From: Cellulomonas alba
GTDB lineage: Bacteria; Actinomycetota; Actinomycetes; Actinomycetales; Cellulomonadaceae
Assembly: GCF_030362835.1 (NCBI RefSeq)
Contig: NZ_JAUCGQ010000002.1
Location: 186,001 to 250,000 of the forward strand
Direction of reading: 5' to 3'
DNA: 64,000 nt
How positions within the stretch are numbered: position 1 is the first letter of the stretch; the number at the start of each line of letters is the position of its first letter. The notes below the pieces were generated by a model. It saw only the letters and a program-made list of their open reading frames with translations. It did not search any database and had not been told where the DNA came from. The translations under genes were made by a program, and so were the position numbers. Of this stretch, positions 58,270 to 64,000 are shown piece by piece.

Positions 58270-59259
58270 GTGGATGACGAGACGCTCCTCGCGAGCCTCC
58301 CTGACGGTGTCGTGGTCCTCGACGACGCTCGCCGGATCGGGCTCGACCCGCGACGGCTGTACCTCGCCGAGCGACGCGGCCGGTTGGTGCGCGTCCGCCC
58401 TGGTGCGTTCGTCCGCACCCGCGAGTGGGAGGGCCTCGCGCCGGGGGAGCAGCACGTGCTCGTGGTCCGAGCCGCGGCCTCGGTCATGCGCCACGTGGTG
58501 TTCTCGCACGACTCCGCGGCCGCGCTGTGGGGGATGCCGCTGGTCGCGCCGCCGGCGGCCATCCACGTGTCGAGGGCGCGTTCCGGCGGGTCGTCATGGA
58601 CCGGCGTCGTCCGGCATCGCGGGGCCGGGGACCTGGCCGTCCACGAACGTGACGGCGTGCGCGTCACGTCGGCGGTCGACACCGTGCTGGATCTCGCGGC
58701 GAGCCTGCCGTTCGCCTGTGCCGTCCCCGCGGCGGACCACGCGCTCCGTGCCGGTCTGGTGACGGCCGACGCCCTCGCGGCCGGGGTGGCGGAGCGCGCG
58801 GGACGCCGGGGTGTCGCTCGGTCGGCGGCGGTCGCACGGTTCGCGGACGCGCGCTCCGAGTCGCCGGGCGAGTCGCTCAGCCGCGCGCGGATGCACGAGC
58901 TCGGTCTGCCGGCCCCGCGGCTGCAGACCGAGTTCGCCGAACGCGGGGAGGTCGTCGCGCGGGTGGACTTCTGGTGGCCGGAAGCGAGGCTGGTCGGCGA
59001 GTTCGACGGGCGCCTCAAGTACCGGGTCGACGGCATCGCGGACCGCCGCTCGCTCGAGGAGCGGCTGTGGCAGGAGAAGGTGCGCGAGGACCGCCTGCGC
59101 CGGGCGGGTCTCCGCGTCGCACGGTGGACCTGGTCCGACGCCATGAGCCCGTCGCGCCTCGCGACGATCCTGAGCCGCGCGGGCCTCCGCCGAGCGCTCG
59201 GAGGAGGTTCCGCGGGCGAGATCGCGCAGAAGCGGCGCGCGATCGCGCGCCCCGGCTGA
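58270..59259 (+). CDS. AbiEi/DUF559-like protein with endonuclease-fold C-terminus
   Basis: A 329-residue protein of the actinobacterial type annotated as 'type IV toxin-antitoxin AbiEi-family antitoxin domain' or DUF559. The N-terminal part has a winged HTH-like region (LPDGVVVLDDARRIGLDPRRLYLAERRGRLVRVRPGAFV), the middle part VVFSHDSAAALWGMPLV and VTSAVDTVLDLAASLPF, and the C-terminal part GEVVARVDFWWPEARLVGEFDGRLKY, a PD-(D/E)XK-like (Vsr/DUF559) core. No AbiEii toxin partner lies next to it. I chose the GTG at 58270; the frame stays open back to 58093 through the upstream palindromic repeat, which is unlikely to be coding. The 3' end runs into the downstream repeat. Confidence 0.72.
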   Translation: MDDETLLASLPDGVVVLDDARRIGLDPRRLYLAERRGRLVRVRPGAFVRTREWEGLAPGEQHVLVVRAAASVMRHVVFSHDSAAALWGMPLVAPPAAIHVSRARSGGSSWTGVVRHRGAGDLAVHERDGVRVTSAVDTVLDLAASLPFACAVPAADHALRAGLVTADALAAGVAERAGRRGVARSAAVARFADARSESPGESLSRARMHELGLPAPRLQTEFAERGEVVARVDFWWPEARLVGEFDGRLKYRVDGIADRRSLEERLWQEKVREDRLRRAGLRVARWTWSDAMSPSRLATILSRAGLRRALGGGSAGEIAQKRRAIARPG

Positions 59260-59292
59260 GCGATCTCGCCCGGCCGGCACGATCTCGCCCGT
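59214..59292. repeat. Palindromic GAGATCGCGC element, downstream copy
   Basis: GGGCGAGATCGC (59214-59225) and GCGATCTCGCCC (59260-59271) form a perfect 12-bp inverted repeat enclosing the self-complementary GCGCGATCGCGC. A further GATCTCGCCCG lies at 59281-59291. The repeat contains the stop codon of the AbiEi-like gene (59257-59259), so its last 15 codons are repeat sequence. Confidence 0.7.
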
Positions 59293-59449
59293 CTGTTCCA
59301 GCCGGGGTGCGGGAGCGCTGCGCGCGGGGGCACCGCGTGGCGTCGGTGCCGCCGCGCGACCGGCGCCGCGCCATGCGGGCGGCGGCGGGGCTCGTGCGCC
59401 GTCAGCGAAACCGGGGCCGGGCGGGCCATGGACGCGCTCGTGCGGGCGT

Positions 59450-59455
59450 TAGGGT
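59450..59455 (+). promoter_or_regulatory. -10 box of clpP1P2
   Basis: TAGGGT (59450-59455) is a TANNNT-type -10 box 37 nt before clpP1. About 40 nt upstream, GTCAGCGAAAC (59401-59411) loosely resembles the GCGAA half of the ClgR operators found at clp promoters of other actinobacteria; the spacing to a CGC partner is one base short, so this is weak. Confidence 0.4.
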
Positions 59456-59491
59456 CGCTGCAACGCACGGCCCCAGACGAAGGAGCTATTC

Positions 59492-60112
59492 GTGAACGAG
59501 CAGGTGCCGATGATCGGCCGGGCAGACGCTCCGTCCCCGTTCGGTCTCAACGACAGCATCTACAACCGGCTCCTGCGCGAGCGCATCATCTGGCTGGGCT
59601 CCGAGGTCCGCGACGAGAACGCGAACGCGATCTGCGCGCAGATGATGCTGCTGGCCGCGGAGGACCCGGACAAGGACATCTGGCTGTACCTCAACTCGCC
59701 TGGTGGGTCGATCACGGCCGGCATGGCGATCTACGACACGATGCAGTTCATCAAGCCGGACGTCGCGACGATCGCGATGGGCATGGCGGCGTCGATGGGG
59801 CAGTTCCTGCTCTCGTCGGGCGCGAAGGGCAAGCGGTACGCGCTGCCGCACGCGCGCGTCATGATGCACCAGCCCTCCGGCGGCATCGGCGGCACGGCCA
59901 CCGACGTGCGCATCAACGCGCAGCTGATCCTGCACATGAAGACGGTGCTGGCCGAGCTGACCGCCGCGCAGACCGGCAAGAGCGTGGACCAGATCAACGC
60001 CGACGCCGACCGGGACCGCTGGTTCACGGCGCCCGAGGCGCTCGAGTACGGCTTCATCGACCACGTCGTCGAGACCGCGGGTTCGGTCACCGGCGGCGGC
60101 GGCACCAACTGA
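59492..60112 (+). CDS. clpP1: ATP-dependent Clp protease proteolytic subunit 1
   Basis: A 206-residue serine peptidase of the ClpP family, forming a heptameric ring that degrades proteins fed by ClpX or ClpC. The catalytic Ser101 is in [14 protein letters not shown], His126 in [28 protein letters not shown] is the oxyanion region. GAAGGAGC lies 7 nt before the GTG. As in other actinobacteria it is followed by a second clpP, so the working protease is probably a ClpP1P2 mixed complex. Confidence 0.96.
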   Translation: MNEQVPMIGRADAPSPFGLNDSIYNRLLRERIIWLGSEVRDENANAICAQMMLLAAEDPDKDIWLYLNSPGGSITAGMAIYDTMQFIKPDVATIAMGMAASMGQFLLSSGAKGKRYALPHARVMMHQPSGGIGGTATDVRINAQLILHMKTVLAELTAAQTGKSVDQINADADRDRWFTAPEALEYGFIDHVVETAGSVTGGGGTN

Positions 60113-60167
60113 CCCGCTGACCGGTGCGAGTGCCTCGCCGACCCGCCCGACCCGCAAGGAGAAACCC

Positions 60168-60863
60168 GTGAGCATGGAGTCCCAGTTCGTGGCCCGCGCC
60201 GGCCGGCTCGCCGGCGGCCTCGCCCCGGCGTCGCCGTCCGGCCGTTACGTGCTGCCGCAGTTCGAGGAGCGCACGGCCTACGGCTTCAAGCGCCAGGACC
60301 CGTACACCAAGCTGTTCGAGGACCGCATCATCTTCCTCGGGGTGCAGGTGGACGACGCGTCGGCCGACGACGTGATGGCGCAGCTCCTGGTGCTCGAGAG
60401 CACCGACCCGGACCGCGACATCATCCTGTACATCAACTCGCCCGGTGGCTCGTTCACGGCGCTCACGGCGATCTACGACACGATGCAGTACATCAAGCCG
60501 GGCATCCAGACGGTGTGCCTCGGCCAGGCGGCGTCAGCCGCCGCGGTGCTGCTCGCTGCCGGCTCGCCGGGCAAGCGCCTCGCCCTGCCGAACGCGCGCG
60601 TGCTGATCCACCAGCCCGCGATGGAGGGTGGCGGCTACGCGCAGGCCTCGGACATCGAGATCCACGCGAACGAGCTGATCCGCATGCGCGAGTGGCTCGA
60701 GGAGACGCTCGCGCACCACACGGGCCGCGACGTCGAGCAGGTCCGCCAGGACATCGAGCGCGACAAGATCCTCACGGCTCAGCAGGCGCTCGAGTACGGG
60801 ATCGTCGACCAGGTCCTCGCGAGCCGCAAGGGCGTGCAGCCGACGGTCGTGCAGCCGGCCTGA
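60168..60863 (+). CDS. clpP2: ATP-dependent Clp protease proteolytic subunit 2
   Basis: The 231-residue second ClpP subunit lies 55 nt downstream of clpP1. Catalytic Ser123 is in [20 protein letters not shown], His148 in ARVLIHQP, with [21 protein letters not shown] as the oxyanion strand. It has a longer N-terminus than clpP1 ([20 protein letters not shown]), typical of the actinobacterial P2 subunit. AAGGAG lies 6 nt before the GTG at 60168; an ATG two codons later is possible. Confidence 0.95.
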   Translation: MSMESQFVARAGRLAGGLAPASPSGRYVLPQFEERTAYGFKRQDPYTKLFEDRIIFLGVQVDDASADDVMAQLLVLESTDPDRDIILYINSPGGSFTALTAIYDTMQYIKPGIQTVCLGQAASAAAVLLAAGSPGKRLALPNARVLIHQPAMEGGGYAQASDIEIHANELIRMREWLEETLAHHTGRDVEQVRQDIERDKILTAQQALEYGIVDQVLASRKGVQPTVVQPA

Positions 60864-60871
60864 GACCGTTC

Positions 60872-60907
60872 CGGACGGGCTCGTCGCATCTGCGACGGGC
60901 CCGTCCG
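60872..60907 (+). terminator. Terminator between clpP2 and clpX
   Basis: CGGACGGGC (60872-60880) pairs with GCCCGTCCG (60899-60907), and pairing continues through a U-G and six or seven more pairs to a four-base loop, making a stem of about 16 bp starting 8 nt after clpP2. clpX must then have its own promoter in the 60908-61050 stretch. Confidence 0.8.
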
Positions 60908-61050
60908 CCGTCCTCCGGCGGGACACGCCGGGCCGTACGTCGTGGCGGCTGACATCCCACGGCGCGTGGTGTGCAATGGTGGGGTGCGCGGCCCCCGGGG
61001 GCCACACTGATCGACTGGCGATGCCGCTCGGCTCGAGGAAGGGGACGTAC

Positions 61051-62331
<1,281 letters not shown>

Positions 62332-62468
62332 GCCGGGAGCCCGTCCGGGGGCTGGCCCGCGACACGCCCGCGCTCGCAGCGGGCCGAGCGGCCGACCGCC
62401 CGAGCCCGGGGCACCGGCGTGGTGTTCGCATGGTCCTGCGCGCGCCGGCGAGCCGGCGGATGGGGCCT

Positions 62469-62789
62469 TCAGCCCTCGGGCGTCCCGCTCGCGTGGTCCT
62501 GCGCGATCTCCTCGTGGTGCCGGATGACCTCCTCGACGATGAACGCGAGGAACTTCTCCGCGAACACCGGGTCGAGGTCGGCCTCGTGCGCGAGCCGGCG
62601 CAGGCGAGCCACCTGCTCTGCCTCTCGGGCCGGGTCGGCCGGCGGCAGACCCTGCGCCGCCTTGAGCACACCCACGCGCTTCGTCGCCTTGAACCGCTCC
62701 GCCAGGAGGTAGATCAGGGCGGCGTCGATGTTGTCGATGCTGCCGCGCAGTCCCACGAGCTCGGCTGGGACGGGCCGGGTGTCGCTCAC
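62469..62789 (-). CDS. Chorismate mutase (AroQ type)
   Basis: A 106-residue all-helical enzyme converting chorismate to prephenate for Phe and Tyr synthesis. LRGSIDNIDAALIYLLAERFKATKRVGVLKA is the AroQ helix-1 motif, with DPAREAEQVARLRRLAHEADLDPVFAEKFLAFIVEEVIRHHEE the second and third helices, matching the short actinobacterial form that can associate with DAHP synthase. The GTG start is 7 nt after a TAGGAT -10 box (62802-62797), so leaderless. It is convergent with clpX. The 298 nt between it and the next gene show no repeat or gene. Confidence 0.92.
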   Translation of the reverse strand: MSDTRPVPAELVGLRGSIDNIDAALIYLLAERFKATKRVGVLKAAQGLPPADPAREAEQVARLRRLAHEADLDPVFAEKFLAFIVEEVIRHHEEIAQDHASGTPEG

Positions 62790-63087
62790 GCTGGCGATCC
62801 TAGGGCCGGGCGTGTGTGGCGAACCGGACGCGACGCCCGTTGGACGCCTCCACAGCGGCGGCGTGCTCGCGCTGGTGGGGCCGGACGGCGCGTCGCGCTG
62901 GCCCGGCCGGGTGCGTCGGGGTCGCCGCCGGCCGGGGAACCACCCGCGCCCGGCCCGGAGCGGCGGCGCAGTGGCGGCGGGGCGTCCGGTGGAAGAAGGT
63001 AGGGAAGGTCAGCCTGGAGCCGGCCGGGACGGCGACGTCGTCCTAGGGGTCACCGGGGGAGATGACCGTCCAGGAGGTGCCGCACGC

Positions 63088-64000
63088 ATGGATCTGCACT
63101 GGCTGAAGCCGCTTCTCGGCCGTCCGTCGCCGTTCGTCACGGTGTACCTCGACGTCACCCGCGCGGAGGCGGCCGGCGAGGCCGAGGCGGCCGACCGGTG
63201 GCGTGGCCTGCGGCGCGGCCTCGAGCGTGACGGCGCGTCCGCCGCGGTGCTCGACGAGATCGGCGACCGCGTCGCGGTGCCCACGGGCGTGCGCCGACCG
63301 CACGGGCGCGTCGTGGTGGCGGACGCGCACGGCGTGGTCGTCGACCGCGTGCTGCTGCAGCCTCCCGCGCAGTCGACTGCCGAGGTGGGGCCGGCGCCGG
63401 CGCTGCTGCCCGCGGTCCGCGCTGCGGACGAGACGGTGGCGTACCTCGTCGTCGTCGTGGACCGCAACGGTGCCGACCTCGCGTGGAAGACGTCGGACTC
63501 GGGGCACGGTCCGTCGCGCCGCGAGGTCGTCGAGGGCGGCCACGACGACGTGCACAAGACGCGCGAGGGATCGCTCGCGCGGCGTGGTCAGACGCGGGCC
63601 GAGGACTCGTGGGAGCGGAACGCCGAGGCAGTCGCGCGGGCGGTCGAGCACGCGGTCGCCGAGGACGCGTTCGACGTCGTGGTGCTCACGGGCGACGTCC
63701 GCGCTGTCGCGCTCGTCAAGGAGGAGCTCGGCCGGCCCGCGCTCGACGTCGTGGTCGAGGTGCCGGGCGGTGCGCGCGGCGAGGGCGCCCGCGGAGACGT
63801 GTTCGAGGCTCGTGTCGCCGAGGCGCTCGAGGCGGTGCGCGAACGGCGCCGCGCCGAGGTGCTCGACCGGTTCCGCGAGGCGCAGGGTCGAGGCGAGGGT
63901 GCGGTCACGGCGCTCGAGGACGTGATCGAGGTGCTGCGACGCGGGCAGGTGGCGGAGCTCGTGGTGCACGTGGACGCGCTCGCCGGCGGCCTCGGAGACC
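63088..64000 (+). CDS. Rv2629-family (baeRF2/Balon-like) ribosome hibernation factor, N-terminal part
   Basis: The frame starts at ATG 63088, after a CAGGAGG 10 nt upstream, and runs off the right edge after 304 codons. It begins LHWLKPLLGRPSPFVTVYLDVTR, then VAVPTGVRRPHGRVVVADAHGVVVDRVLLQPP, VAYLVVVVDRNGADLAWKT and GHDDVHKTREGSLARRGQTRAEDSWERNAEAV. These match the archaeo-eukaryotic release-factor-like family of Rv2629, shown for related proteins to bind the ribosomal A site and cause hibernation. The characteristic release motif GGQ is not visible, as usual for this family. The C-terminus is outside the window. Confidence 0.85.
   Translation, partial: MDLHWLKPLLGRPSPFVTVYLDVTRAEAAGEAEAADRWRGLRRGLERDGASAAVLDEIGDRVAVPTGVRRPHGRVVVADAHGVVVDRVLLQPPAQSTAEVGPAPALLPAVRAADETVAYLVVVVDRNGADLAWKTSDSGHGPSRREVVEGGHDDVHKTREGSLARRGQTRAEDSWERNAEAVARAVEHAVAEDAFDVVVLTGDVRAVALVKEELGRPALDVVVEVPGGARGEGARGDVFEARVAEALEAVRERRRAEVLDRFREAQGRGEGAVTALEDVIEVLRRGQVAELVVHVDALAGGLGD

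Noticed and set aside
60976..61050. Upstream start for clpX at 60976
   Set aside because: It would add 25 residues not found in ClpX; the GTG at 61051 gives the family-standard N-terminus with an RBS.
63062..63106. 14-codon frame starting at ATG 63062 before the hibernation factor gene
   Set aside because: Its start has no RBS and it overlaps the real start out of frame; the CAGGAGG belongs to the ATG at 63088.

Overview
The window looks like chromosomal DNA from a high-GC actinobacterium, most likely Cellulomonadaceae or a close relative in Micrococcales. The reasons are the strong G/C bias at third codon positions, frequent GTG starts, the gene order tig - clpP1 - clpP2 - clpX, an MprAB-like two-component pair, an Rv2629-type ribosome hibernation factor, and a large carbohydrate-utilisation island. 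The species assignment is inference. At about ten genes a TANNNT-like -10 box ends 6-7 nt before the start codon, which points to widespread leaderless mRNAs and fixes several start sites.

Region 1 (1-30.7 kb) is mostly housekeeping and stress genes: a truncated GntR regulator; cysK and cysE, preceded by a cysteine-rich leader peptide not annotated by usual gene callers; tRNA-Pro; a small P-loop kinase; a methyltransferase and an AraC regulator; a MATE exporter; a FUSC exporter divergent from a MarR regulator with a shared palindromic operator; NYN/OST-HTH and CHAD proteins; an MprAB-like system beside a small secreted protein; a HAD-GH65 fusion; a secreted metalloprotease; a NarL-type two-component system with a SHOCT protein; two coupled dynamin-like GTPases; and assorted metabolic genes.

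Region 2 (30.9-54.2 kb) is a sugar-utilisation island. It holds a secreted TM1410/GH114-type polygalactosaminidase, a PfkB kinase, a minus-strand run (GH4, ABC importer, TauE/SafE, GH36, aldo/keto reductase), a DeoR regulator, and a plus-strand operon (KbaZ/GatZ, AgaS, BadF-type kinase, amidohydrolase, second ABC importer, second amidohydrolase, MFS). Together they can be read as a pathway that cuts a galactosamine-containing polymer or glycan outside the cell, imports and trims it, phosphorylates galactosamine, deaminates it through AgaS to tagatose-6-P, and continues through PfkB and KbaZ/GatZ. No NagA-like deacetylase and no KbaY-type aldolase are present, and two paralogous amidohydrolases of unknown substrate flank the second importer.

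Region 3 (54.2-64 kb) holds a histidine phosphatase, a CE4 deacetylase, tRNA-Gly, trigger factor, an AbiEi/DUF559-like protein enclosed between two copies of a palindromic GAGATCGCGC element, clpP1P2, clpX, chorismate mutase, and the start of an Rv2629-family hibernation factor that runs off the window.
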